The notes beneath the pieces are model-generated. The model worked only from the letters and a program-made list of their open reading frames with translations. It ran no database searches and was not told the origin of the DNA. The position numbers and the translations under genes are program-made. Below are positions 11,171 to 21,870 of a DNA stretch of 64,000 bases, piece by piece. This stretch comes from Opisthocomus hoazin (Eukaryota; Chordata; Aves; Opisthocomiformes; Opisthocomidae): contig NC_134418.1 in NCBI RefSeq assembly GCF_030867145.1, positions 2,228,802 through 2,292,801 of the forward strand. The letters run 5' to 3'. How positions within the stretch are numbered: position 1 is the stretch's first letter; each line of letters starts with the position of its first letter.

Positions 11171-12339
11171 TCTCCTGGATCCCGACCCGGCGGGTGCAAT
11201 TAGCATCCCACCCAGCACAAGGGTGCCGGGCAAACACCCCCCCCGCCCCGGGCCTGGGACCACCCTGCAGCGTGGGGGTACTGGGAGGGGGGCGAGGTGG
11301 GGGGGTGTTTGCTGAGCTCCCTCAAACAGAGAGAGTGGGAAAAGGGAATAAAAAAAGGGAAAGCACCTCCTGACCAAACACACCCGAGCCCGGCCGGGGC
11401 CTCCCGCCTTTTTAAGACCATAATTAAGAACTAATAAAGCCAAATCTGCCGCCCTTTCATCTCTGCCCCCCCCCCCTTTGCCTTTATTTGCCCCCCACCG
11501 CAGCGGCTGCGGGGCGTCGCTGCCAGCACGCTGCCCACCGTGGGCTTTTTATCCTTTTTTAATATAAAGACCCCCACCCCGTGGAGCCTTCACCTGCCGG
11601 TGCCGGGCTCGGGTGCACCCCGGTACCGTGGAGCCGGGGGGGGGGGTCGGGGGGTCCCCATCCTGGTCCCCATCCCCGGGGGAGAAATCCTTGGGGTTTG
11701 CTCTTTGCTTTTTCCCCTCCCCCCCAAATTTGGGGGGCCCACAGACGCGTGGGGACGTTGCAAAAGCCGAGTGAGGGGGGTTGCTGTCGTGCAGATGTGG
11801 GGCTCGGCCCCCCCGAAACCCCCCCGCGCCCCATTTCCTCCCCATTAAAGCCCCCAGCCCCGGCGGAGTCCTTTGAGCGGGGGCTCGCCCCCCCGCCGCG
11901 CCGGGCCCGAGGTGTGATTTTTCCCAGCTCGTTAGGAAAAGCTGCAGGATTTGAAGAATCTCAGCCCCTAATGACCATCTGAATCCCATCAGCCGAGAGG
12001 GGCGAGCTGGGGGGCTGCGGGGACAGCCCCCCGCCTCTGCCACTGCCTCCCAGAACATCCCTGGTCCTGTCCCTTCACCTCGATGGCCCCCGGGGTATCT
12101 TACGTCCCCCCTAAAAAGCAGCTGCGCAGTGGGGTGAACACAGGGGGGGACCCTGAGCCGCCCTGGGGGCTTTGGTGGCCTTGGGGTGACACCGTGGTGT
12201 CCCCTGGGCACCTGGATCCTGAGTATTTCAGGGCCAAAGTCACCCGGGGGGGGGGGGGGAGTATCCACGCTGGGGGAGGCCGTGCGGGGGTCTCCATCCC
12301 CAGGGCTGCGGCACGTGGAGTGGGGACACCCCAGTCGAG
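11171..12339. other. Unique block upstream of the first NOTO gene
   Basis: Includes an A+T-rich island at 11403-11455 (ACCATAATTAAGAACTAATA) and a unique stretch at 11840-12000 containing AGGTGTGA (11910-11917), TTTCCCAGCTCGTTAG (11920-11935) and CTAATG (11968-11973). The second stretch resembles one upstream of the second NOTO gene. No exon is recognised. Confidence 0.45.
11905..11975. promoter_or_regulatory. Candidate NOTO-type regulatory element, copy A
   Basis: About 1.4 kb upstream of the first NOTO ATG. A T-box half-site word, AGGTGTGA, is followed immediately by TTTTTCCCAGCTCGTTAG, with a homeodomain-type CTAATG 37 bp further on. A similar arrangement (21 of 27 aligned positions by eye) occurs at 27872-27962, upstream of the second NOTO gene. 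Function is inferred. Confidence 0.4.
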
Positions 12340-13190
12340 GGCTGGGGGACGTGGCCACCGAGGGAAGGGGGACATGGCCATCAAGGGCAGGGGGACATGG
12401 CAGGGGACATCCACACCCGGGCGGGGGGACACAGAGGGGGACATCCCCATTGAGGACAGGGGGACGCAGAGGGGGGTATGGCCACCGAGGGCAGGGAGAC
12501 ACAGTGGGGACATCCCCACCGAGGGCAGGGGGACACGGAGGGTGGGGGACATCCCCACTGTGGGCAAGGGGACATGGCCACCAATGGCAGAGGGACATGG
12601 CCACCAAGAGCAGGGAGACATCCCCATCGAAGGCAGGGGCACACAGAGGGGGACAGGGCCACCAAGAGCAGGGGGACATGGCAGGGGACATCCCCATTGA
12701 GGGCAGGGGGACATAAAGGGGGACATGGCCACCAAGGGCAGGGGGACTTGGCCGTCGAGGGCAGGGGGACATGGAGGGGGACATCCGCACCGAGGGCAGG
12801 GGGACACGGAGGTGGACATGGCCACAAAGGGCAGGGGGACATGGAGCGAGGGGGACATCCCCACCGAGGGCAGGGGGACACAGAGGGGGACATGGCCACC
12901 AAGGGCAGGGGGAGGACATGGTGGGGGACATGGGACATCCACACCGAGGGTAGGGGGGACATGAACGGGGACATCACCACCGAGGGCAGGGGGGACACGG
13001 AGGGGGACATGGCCGTCGAGGGCAGGGGGACATGGCCACTAAGGGCTCGGGGACACAGAGGGGGACATCCCCACTGAGGGCAGGGGGACACGGAGGGGGA
13101 CATGGCCACCAAGGGCAGGGGGACTTGGCCGTCGAGGACAGGGGGACACGGAGGGGGGACATGGCCATCAAGCCCGGGGGGGGGTGACAG
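12340..13190. repeat. G-rich minisatellite next to the first NOTO promoter
   Basis: Tandem blocks of GGGCAGGGGGACA followed by TGGCCACCAA, TCCCCACCGA or CGGAGG, about 22-45 bp each. Runs of four to six G recur every unit on the plus strand, so G-quadruplex potential is high. It ends about 160 bp before the first NOTO coding exon. Long frames on either strand (Gly/His-rich or Pro/Cys-rich) are repeat artefacts. Confidence 0.93.
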
Positions 13191-13199
13191 GGCAGGGGG

Positions 13200-13350
13200 A
13201 CCCAGAGGGCAGCCGGACCCCCCTCCCCGCCCCACCCCTCCCCCCCGGGCAGGGCAGGGGGCGATGCCTCCGGTCCCCGCCCCCCCGGGGCCGGCCGGGG
13301 CTGCCGGATAAAGGCGGCCAGCGGGACCCCCGCCCCCGGCAGCGCCGGCC
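13200..13350 (+). promoter_or_regulatory. Core promoter of the first NOTO gene
   Basis: CpG-rich sequence between the minisatellite and the start codon. A TATA-like GGATAAAG at 13306-13313 lies about 42 bp upstream of the ATG, so transcription would start near 13340 and leave a very short 5' leader. The second NOTO gene has the same arrangement. Confidence 0.5.
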
Positions 13351-16300
13351 ATGCCGCCCCCCGCCCCGCCGCCCCCCGCCCGGCCCGGCCAGGCCTTCAC
13401 CATCGCCGCGCTGCTGGGCCCCCCCACGACCCGGGGACCCCCCCCGGCTCCGGCCCCAGCCGCCCCCCGTCTCCCGCCGCCGCCGCCGCCGTTCTGCGCA
13501 TCTTGCTGCGGGGGTCCCCCCGCCTGGGCCGCCCGCCTCGGGGCGACAGGTACCGCGACCCCCCACCCCCGCGAATAGGGACCCCTCGAATGGGGACACC
13601 CCCCGCCTCGCGAATGGGGACCCCCCGCATGGGGACACCCCCCGCCTCGCGAATGGGGACCCCCCGCATGGGGACCCCCCCCCCTCCGCCTCTTCCTGCG
13701 GGACAGCTCCGAACGGGGACCCCCCGAACGGGGACCTCCCTCCGCCTCTCGAATGGGGACCCCCCAAATGGGGACACCCCCCCCTATCTCTCCCGGGGGG
13801 ACACCCCCAATGGGGACCGCCCCCCTCCTCCTCTCCCGGGGGTCACCACGAATGGGGACCCCCCTCCGAATAGGACCCCCCCTTCACCTCTCCCGGGGGG
13901 ACAGCCCAAATGGGGACCCCCCCGATTGGGGACCCCCCCTTCTGCCTCTCCCGTGGGGGACACCCCGAATGAGGACCCCCCCCGAATGGAGATCTCCTTA
14001 CACCTCTCCCAGGGGGACGCCCCCGAATAGGGATCCCCCCCTCCGCCTCTCCCTGGGGGACCCCCCGAATGGGGACCCTCCCCACCTCTCGAATGGGGAC
14101 CCCCCTCCGAATGGGGACACCCCCTCTGCCTCTTCTTGGGCGACAGCCCCGAGTGGGGACCCCCCTCCGAATGTGGACCCCTCTCCGCCTCTCCCGGGGG
14201 AACAGCCTGAATGAGGACCCCTCCCCTTCACCTCTCCCGGGGGAACACCCCAAATGGGGACCCCCCAAATGGGGACCCCCCTCTGCCTCTCCCAGGGGGA
14301 CACCCCGAGTGGGGACAGCCCAGAACGGGGACCCGCTTCCACCTCTCCCACAGGGACATCTCCAAACGGGGACTTTCTTCCACTTCTCCAAGGGGGGACC
14401 CCTCCAAAGGCGATCTCTTCCAGGGGGACCCATGCCCACCTCTCTCGGGACCCCCGAGTAGGAGACCTCCTTCCATCTCTCCAGGGGGAGGCCATTGGCC
14501 ACCTCTCCAAATGGGGGACCTCTTGCAAGGGGACCTCTCCCATTCGGATGTCTCCAGACAGGGGACCTGCTCTGCCTCCTCCTCCCAAGGGGACCTCTCC
14601 GACGAGGACCCTCTTCTGCCCCTCCAAACTGGACCCTCTGGCCTCTCCCAGGGGGACATCTCCATATGGGGGGAGCTCCTTCTACCTCTTCATGGGGACC
14701 CCCTCCCAAGGGATGCTCTCCAAGAGGGACCTGTATTCACCTCTCCAAGGAGATCCTCTCTAAGTGGAGGACCCTCTCCCACCTCTTCAAATAGGGGAAC
14801 CCCTCCAAAGAGACCACTTCTGCCTCTCCAAAGGGGACACCTCCACATGGGAAGATCCTTTCTGCCTTTCCAAGAAAGGACCTTCAAAGGGGGACCCCAC
14901 GCTAAAAGGGACTCCCTCCAAGGGCTCCTCTCCACCCTGACCCCACCTGTCTCCCTTGCCTCCAGGCTTCCTGATCTCCAAGTGCTGCTTCCCCATCTTC
15001 AAAGCCAAGAACGGCAAAGCCAAGCGAGTCCGGACCATCTTCACCAGTGACCAGCTGGCCCGGCTGGAGAAGGAGTTTGCGCGGCAGCAGTACATGGTGG
15101 GCACGGAGAGGTGCCTGCTTGCCTCTTCTCTGCGCCTCACCGAAGAGCAGGTAAGCCCCACCACGCTCTGTCTCCTCCTGCCCCACCAGCAGGTCCAGGG
15201 AGGCTCCCAGACCTGTTTGCCAACGGGTGGGACCTGGGCCATGTCCCTCAGCCTGGGGCAGGAGCCCTGTGGGGTAGTAACTGCGGGTAGTTCACGTTAA
15301 AAGGCTGGAGGATCACAGATGGGGAAACTGAGTCGCAAAGTGTCTGTCCCGAGGCCACATCGAGAAGAGAAGGCTCCGGGGTGACCTTAGAGCAGCCTTC
15401 CACGCACAGAATCACACACACAGAATGGTCATGGTTGGAAGGGACCTCTGTGGGTCACCCAGCCCAACCCCCTGCCCAAGCAGGGTCACCCACAGCAGGC
15501 TGCACAGCACCGCGGCCAGGCGGGGCTGGAATATCTCCAGAGAAGGAGACTCCACCGCCTCCCTGGGCAGCCTGTTCCAGAAAGGGCCTACAGGAAGGGT
15601 GGAGAGGGGCTTTTCACAAGGGGGTGCAGTGATAGGACAAGGGGGAACGGCTCTAAACTAAGAGAGGGCAGATTTAGATGAGATATTGGGAAGAAATTCT
15701 TCACCAGGAGGGTGGTGAAACCCTGGGCCAGGTTGCCCAGAGAAGCTGTGGCTGTCCCCTCCCTGGCAGGGTTCAAGGCCAGGCTGGATGGAGCTCTGAG
15801 CACCCTGGTCTGGTGGGGGATGTCCCTGCTCATGGCAGGGGGGTTGGAACCAGATGATCTTCAAGGTCCCTCCCAACCCAAACCATTCCAGGATTCTATG
15901 ACTTGTGTTCAACCGAAGGCTGGACCTTCTGCACCGTTGGCACGTCCAGCTCAGCGACGTGGGCTCAGCTCCTGGGTTGCAGGGGACACTTTTCCATCTC
16001 ACTGGGGACAGAGCGTGGCAGGGCACCTCTGTCCTGCCCAGCTGGAAGGTGGCTGAGGCTGTGGGCGCCGGGAGCTTTGTGGAGCGTCTGGGCACTGCCT
16101 GAGCCACGGGGCTTTACCAGCCCACGAGCCCACGGTCCGTGGAGAAGCCAGGTTTGAAAGCCAAGCTTTACCTCTTCCCAAGGTGAAAGTCTGGTTCCAA
16201 AACCGGAGGATCAAGTGGAGGAAACAAAGCCTGGAACAGCAACAAGCCAAACTGGCCAAAATGGGTTTGGCCACCCCGCAGCGGAGCCCCGACTCGCAGA

Positions 16301-16413
16301 GCCACCCCGGCGAGGAGGACAAGGACTTCCCAGCGGAGGTGGGCCGGGAGGACACGGCCTCATCCGCCGGCTCGGGGACAGCACCCGTACAGACTGTGGC
16401 CCAGAGCTGCTGA
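13351..16413 (+). CDS. NOTO: NOTO-type notochord homeobox protein, first (upstream) copy
   Basis: Homeodomain transcription factor of the Not/NOTO family, which in vertebrates acts in the node and notochord nucleus. Three coding exons are read at 13351-13549, 14966-15150 and 16183-16413, joined by GT-AG introns in phases 1 and 0, giving 204 aa. Residues 14-22 (QAFTIAALL) are an eh1-like repression motif near the N terminus. The homeodomain spans about residues 85-144 (KRVRTIFTSDQLARLEKEF and later [15 protein letters not shown]), with W48 at residue 132 and N51 at 135. The intron between homeodomain positions 44 and 45 is typical. The start has G at -3. The N-terminal half is short and Pro/Ala-rich; the tail is Glu/Ser-rich. 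The first intron is almost entirely minisatellite. A second copy in the same orientation starts 18.5 kb downstream. Chick has clustered CNOT1 and CNOT2; which one this is cannot be decided here. Confidence 0.93.
13565..14930. repeat. Minisatellite filling intron 1 of the first NOTO gene
   Basis: Units of roughly 35-45 bp made of CCGAATGGGGACCCCCC and CCTCTCCCGGGGGGACA blocks, degenerating rightward into CCTCTCCAAGGGGACC-type copies. It starts about 15 bp after the exon 1 donor and ends about 35 bp before the exon 2 acceptor, so it makes up nearly the whole intron. Frames open on both strands are artefacts. Confidence 0.92.
15361..15901 (+). mobile_element. CR1 LINE 3' fragment, split by another CR1
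   Basis: Sense-strand CR1 pieces at 15361-15402 and about 15582-15901 match consecutive parts of the same CR1 type found whole at 43881-44617 (GAGAAGAGAAGGCTCCGGGG, later GGATGGAGCTCTGAGCACC), ending in ATTCTATG. Between them lies an oppositely oriented CR1 of another subfamily. Located in intron 2 of the first NOTO gene. Confidence 0.88.
15405..15580 (-). mobile_element. CR1 LINE 3' end inserted in an older CR1
   Basis: Antisense copy starting with the reversed tail (CACAGAATCACACACACAG) and running to CAGCCTGTTCCAG. It interrupts the plus-strand CR1, so it is the younger of the two. It belongs to the ATTCTGTG-tail subfamily. Confidence 0.88.
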
Positions 16414-16518
16414 ATCGCCCCTTCGGGCCGCTGTCCCGTCTGTATCATACGAGTGTATCATAGCTGGCAAGGAGCCAACCTAATATATACCGGGCACCGG
16501 TTATTTTTGCAGCGCGAA

Positions 16519-16524
16519 AATAAA
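16519..16524 (+). promoter_or_regulatory. Poly(A) signal of the first NOTO gene
   Basis: AATAAA 106 bp after the stop codon, in the locally A+T-rich stretch 16490-16535. It implies a short 3' UTR of about 130 nt. Confidence 0.6.
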
Positions 16525-16549
16525 TTATTTATGCAGCTCTGGGGCTCGT

Positions 16550-17042
16550 CTTTGCAGGAGGAGGAGGAACACCACCACGTGGCAGCAAGCGTTCAGTGGA
16601 GGCTTGTTCATGGGAGCAAGCCCGGGAGGTCTGGGGGCCTGCTGTGCACCCCCCCACCCCAATCCGCCCCATAGACAGGCTCATCCCAAAGGTGCTGGGT
16701 GCTCGGGTACCTCCGTGAGCTCTGAAGTAGCCCAGGATCTTCATAGAGCCCGGGTGGTTGTAGAGGACCTCCATCTCCTGGTCCATCCATCTCCATCTTC
16801 CTTCCCCTTCACCATAGCACCCTGCTCTGCCCACAGCTCACGGGACCCGACCCGGTGACGGCGTCCCGCTCTCCAGGGCTTTCGGAGCCAGGAAAGTTGG
16901 GAAAACCAGGGAAAATGCACCTGGAGAGCAGAGCTGGCGGTGGCTTTGTGAGCCGGACACCTGGAGAGCTGTCTCAGCTGGGCAAGGATTAGCCAGGTTT
17001 TAATTTTAATTGCTTGGCCCAGCTTAGGCAGGTGCAGAGGTT
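16550..17042. other. Intergenic sequence, nothing recognised
   Basis: Unique sequence after the likely 3' end of the first NOTO gene. No exon or transposon was seen. Confidence 0.5.
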
Positions 17043-17936
17043 TCACAGAATCACAGAATGTTCATGTTTGGCAGGGCCCTTTGGGGGTCACCCAGCCCAA
17101 CCCCCTGCCCAAGCAGGGTCACCCAGAGCAGGCTGCACAGCACCGCGGCCAGGCGGGGCTGGAATATCTCCAGAGAAGGAGACTCCACAGCCTCCCTGGG
17201 CAGCCTGGGCCAGGGCTCCGTCACCCTCAGAGGGAAGAAGTTCTTCCTCATCTTCAGCTGGAGCTTCCTCTGCTTCAGTTTGTGCCCGTTGCCCCTTGTC
17301 CTGTCGCTGGGCACCACTGGAAAGAGTCTGGCCCCGTCCTCCTGACCCCCACCCTGCAGATATTTAGAGGCATTTCGAAGGTCCCCTCTCAGCCTTCTCT
17401 TCTCCAGGCTGAACAAGCCCAGCTCCCTCAGCCTCTCCTCGCAGGAGAGATGCTCCAGTCCCCTCCTCATCCTTGTAGCCCTCCGCTGGACTCTCTCCAG
17501 TAGCTCCTCATCTTCCTTGAAGTGGGGAGCCCAGAACTGGACACAGGACTCCAGATGGGGCCTCCCCAGGGCAGAGCAGAGGGGAAGGAGAACCTCCCTT
17601 GCCCTGCTGGCCACACTCCTCCTGATGCACCCCAGGATCCCATTGGCCTTCTTGGCACCCAGGGCACGCTGCTGGCTCATGGTCACCCTGTCGTTCCCCA
17701 GCACTCCCAGTCCCTCTCCACAGAGCTGCTCTCCAGCAGGTCCGCCCCAGCCTGTGCTGGTGCCTGGGGTTGTTCCTCCCCAGGTGCAGGACCCTGCCCT
17801 TGCCCTTGTTGAACCTCATCAGGTTCCTCTCTGCCCAGCTCTCCAGCCTGTCCAGGTCTCGCTGGATGGCAGCCCAGCCTGCCGGGGTATCCACCACTCC
17901 TCCCAGTTTGGTGTCATCAGCAAACTGGCTGAGGGA
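17043..17936 (-). mobile_element. CR1 LINE, 3' about 0.9 kb
   Basis: Antisense CR1 from the tail (CACAGAATCACAGAATG) through the C-terminal ORF2 region to the codons around [17 protein letters not shown] minus-strand frame at 17051-17704 stays open for 217 codons, so this copy is fairly young. Confidence 0.95.
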
Positions 17937-18164
17937 ATCCAGCAGGTTTGGGCCAGGCACTGGCCGGTGCATGAGCCAAGGGGGGCTCCATGGGGAGCTG
18001 GGGAGCTCCTGGAGAGGTGCAAAGCAGGTGAGTACCAGCGGCTTGGGACCTCCTGGGTGGGAGCAGCGATGGGGACATCTGCATGGTCACCTGGGCAGCA
18101 CTGGCTCCTGCTGACTGCGCTGGGCTGGGGCTGGAGGGACCCAGGTGAAGGGTTTATCTGAGGG

Positions 18165-19570
18165 GGGGTGAAACCTGATGCAAGGAGAAGGGAAGAGGGG
18201 ACCAGGCGAAGAGAAGGGGACTGTGCAAGGAGAGGGGGACAATTAAGAAGGGGACAGTGCAAGGAGAGGGGACAACGCAAGGAAAAGGAGATGATGCCAG
18301 GAGAGGGGATGACACCAGGAGAGAGGGGATGGTGCTTGGAGAGGGGGACGGTGAAAGCAGAAGGGGACAATCTAAGAAGGGGACAATGTAAGGAGAAAGG
18401 GACAGCGCAAGAAGAAGGGGACGATGGAAGGAGAGGAGGACAATGCAAGCAAGGAAAAAGGGATGAAGCAAGGAAAAAGGGATGAAGCAAGGAAAAAGGG
18501 ATGAAGCAAGGAAAAGAAGATGCAAGAAGGGGACAGTGCAAGGAGAGAGGGATGACGCAAGAAGAAGGGGACGGTGCCAGGAGCAGGGGACAATCTAAGA
18601 AGGGGACAATGTAAGGAGAAAGGGACAGTGCAAGGAGAAGGGGACAATGCAAGGAAAAAGGGATGAAGCAAGGAAAAAGGGATGAAGCAAGGAAAAAGGG
18701 ATGATGCAAGGAAAAGAACATGCAAGAAGGGGACAGTGCAAGGAGAGAGGGACGATGCAAGAAGAAGGGGACAGTGCCAGGAGAAGGGGACAATCTAACG
18801 AGGGGACAATGTAAGGAGAAAGGGACAGTGCAAGGAGGAGGGGACGATGGAAGGAAAAAGGGATGAAGCAAGGAAAAAGGGATGAAGCAAGGAAAAGAAG
18901 ATGCAAGAAGGGGACAGTGCAAGAAGAAGGGGACGGTGCCAGGAGAAGGGGACAATCTAAGAAGGGGACAATCTAAGAAGGGGACAATGTAAGGAGAAAG
19001 GGACAGTGCAAGGAGAAGGGAACGATGGAAGGAGAGGAGGACAATGCAAGCAGAAGGAGATGATGCAAGGAAAAGAAGATGCAAGAAGGGGACAGTGCAA
19101 GGAGAGAGGGATGACGCAAGAAGAAGGGGATGGTGCCAGGAGCAGGGGACAATCTAAGAAGGGGACAATGTAAGGAGAAAGGGACAGTGCAAGGAGAAGG
19201 GGACAATGCAAGGAAAAAGGGATGAAGCAAGGAAAAAGGGATGAAGCAAGGAAAAAGGGATGGTGCAAGGAAAAGAAGATGCAAGAAGGGGACAGTGCAA
19301 GGAGAGGGGGACGATGCAAGAATAAGGGGACGGTGCCAGGAGAAGGGGACAATCTAAGAAGGGGACGATGTAAGAAGGGGACAATGTAAGGAGAAAGGGA
19401 CAGTGCAAGGAGAAGGGAACGATGGAAGGAGAGGAGGACAATGCAAGGAAAAAGGGATGAAGCAAGGAAAAAGGGATGAAGCAAGGAAAAGGAGATGCAA
19501 GAAGGGGACAGTGCAAGGAGAGGGGGACGACGCAAGAAGGGGACGGTGCCAGGAGCAGGGGACGAGGTGA
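18165..19570. repeat. Purine-rich minisatellite with higher-order repeats
   Basis: Basic words are GGGGACAGTGCAAGGAGAA and GGAAAAAGGGATGAAGCAA (about 17-21 bp). A GAAGATGCAAGAAGGGG-type marker recurs near 18512, 18713, 18892, 19071, 19270 and 19487, giving a higher-order period of about 180-217 bp. The plus strand is nearly all purine in places. Confidence 0.93.
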
Positions 19571-20184
19571 CGGAAGCTGCCCTTTGTCCCGGCTGTTCTC
19601 AGAGCCCGGATTAGCCAGCAGGTCTCAAAGAGCCCAAACTGTGCTGATGTCTTCACATGCCTGCCGAGAGCCCGGGCTGCGCCGGCGGGTTTAATCTCGC
19701 ACGCCGGTGGGTTTATTGCAATCACCCCCGAGACAACAGGGCTTAGGGGGGATGTTTTAATATCCCCCGGCCGGGGGCCGAGCTGATTGCCAGAGTTAAG
19801 TTGTTCTCAGGACACCTTTAATCCCCTGGGAGCTGGCAGCGCTCAGCCTCGGGCGTCACGGGGACTTTCGGGGGTGCTGGGCTGCTCCGGGATGGGCATC
19901 CAGGAGATGCTCCTGCAGGGTCTGCCCCGCTCAGACCCCTCTGCGTACCAGGGAAAGGACTTTAATTAAATTAAAACTGCTGGGCTTGATTGTGTTTTTC
20001 GAAAAGTGACTTTTACATGGGATGAATTAAACTATGTCGGTGCCTCTGGCACCTTGGGCTTTGACCAGGAGGCTTTTCACATGGTGGGAGACAATCTTGG
20101 AGGGGGTGGCGGGTCCCTGGGGATGCACAGGGCTCGGGATGCCTGTGTTCCCTTTCCTACCTGCCATGGGATAGCCGGGTGCCA
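19571..20184. other. Unique intergenic block, candidate conserved non-coding DNA
   Basis: 19590-19840 is unique, with GGATTAGCC, GTTTAATCTC, TTTATTGCAATC and CTGATTGCC words and moderate A+T content. 19955-20040 is A+T-rich (TTTAATTAAATTAAAACTGC). No exon is recognised. Confidence 0.35.
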
Positions 20185-20253
20185 GGGTTGGACTAGATGA
20201 CCCACAGAGGTCCCTTCCAACCCCTACCATTCTGTGATTCTGTGATTCTGTGA
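20185..20253 (+). mobile_element. CR1 LINE, 3'-terminal scrap
   Basis: Only the last ~70 bp: GACCCACAGAGGTCCCTTCC and three ATTCTGTG tail units. Confidence 0.9.
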
Positions 20254-21870
20254 AGGCCATGCCCTGTCTTCCTCTCACCCAACGATTAACCCGTCTGCAG
20301 GTTCCTTAGGGTGGGGAAGGGCCCGATAACGGGATGGAGTTAAAGGTCTGGGCCTGGTAATGGGACCGAGCTGAGGCTTTTCAGCAAGGTTGGATTCAGC
20401 TGGGTCATTTTATGCCCTGCCAAGCCCCTGGCATCCCGGAACAGGGGTAGAAATGCAGTGTTCTTCTCCCATCGGAGACATCTCCCTCCCCAGTCCAGGG
20501 AGGAAGGCTTGCAGCTGAGCCCAACTCCTGGCAGCTCGACCGGGACACATGGATTGGGATCAGACCTGGGCACGGAAATCTGGCACCGTGGAGAGATGCT
20601 CCGAGAGCTTGGCAAGGTCTTGGGCTGGATCAACCCACCCGGGACACAGCCTTGGCTCCTCTCATCCCCCAGAAAAGCCTGTGTGGAAGAAGAGCTGCGT
20701 GTCCTTACCCGAACCCCACATGCATCCAAAAAACCCCCCCTAGCCCCTTCCCGATCCTGCTGGTCACATTGCTTTCTTAAAGACAGTGGTTTTTTCACCT
20801 GTCTGCAAAAAAACAGCTTTCAGTGACAAAAAAACAGCTTTCAGTGACAGCTAATTCTAAGGAAGTGAGAATTAAGCAGCTTTATTAAGAGGATAAAGGT
20901 TATCGGCTGAAGATGCGGTGCTGAGCCCTCCCCAGCAAATCTCTGCAGCTCTCTAGATAAGCAGGCGGCTTGTAGGAGGACAGGTAGGTTGTGAGGTGGG
21001 TGGGTGGGTGGATTATTTGCCCCCAGGAACAGCCTGGCCTGCATGTGGAGAAGATGGACGGGTGGAAGACTGGGGATGAACGCAGGGCGCTGGGGAATAG
21101 GTACAAACGGGTGGGTGGGTAAGTGGGATGGGGTGGGAGATGGATGGGGAGACAGGAGAAGGGATAACCGGGTGGAGCTGTAGCGTGGGGCTCCTCCGTG
21201 TCCCCCTCCCCGCTCTCCTCCCTGCCAGGATTATTCCTGCTGAGCACACGATTTGTTTGCACCGGTTGTGTTTACTCAGGCCGGTAGAAGTTTGCAGGAC
21301 GGGGCGTTCAGAGCAGCGTGACCCCTCCAGCCCCCCAGTCCCCGTGACCCAGCCGCTTTCCCGGGTGCCTTTCGCACCCCTTCCCCGAGCCAGCAGCCCC
21401 CTTCTCCTCGGCTGATTGCCCCCCTCACGCTCTCTTTTCGAGGCGTTTTGCTAAATGGGATTATCGTGGGCCGAGGAGGGCAACCTGCCGGCGGCGGAGG
21501 TTCAAGGCAGAGCCCGACCCGAGCTGGGACGTGGGGCGCCGGGGCCGGCCGTGCGTGTTTCCAGGCTCCGTCTCGTCATGTAATCTCGTTAAATGGTCAG
21601 GGAGCATTTCCCCCTGCTTCTCCCTCCCCTCTAATTCCCGATTGAAACATCAAAGAAGCTTCCCGAGGCTGCCAGGCAGCTCCGACAATTCCACGCTGCC
21701 TGGTTTTGGTGGAAATAAAAAAAAGACATCGGGAGCTATGGGAGGAAATGCCACGACATCCCAACTTTTGGAGTCTTTCTGGGATGAATTTGCCCCAAGT
21801 TGCCTTGCTCAGCCAAGGAGCAAAGGCACCGCTTCTTAGCGTTAAACTCGCGGCTGGGAGTAGCTCCTGG
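20254..21870. other. Unique intergenic sequence
   Basis: No gene is recognised. 20805-20850 contains a 23-bp tandem duplication (ACAAAAAAACAGCTTTCAGTG twice). 20990-21130 is GGTGGGTGGGTGG-rich. 21250-21280 holds two FOX-like words, TGTTTGC and TGTTTAC, within 25 bp, inside a unique stretch at 21220-21440. Confidence 0.4.

Noticed and set aside
11549-13427. Long minus-strand Pro-rich frames (460 and 348 codons) over 11.5-13.4 kb
   Set aside because: They come from the G-rich promoter array of the first NOTO gene read on the other strand. No unique protein domain.
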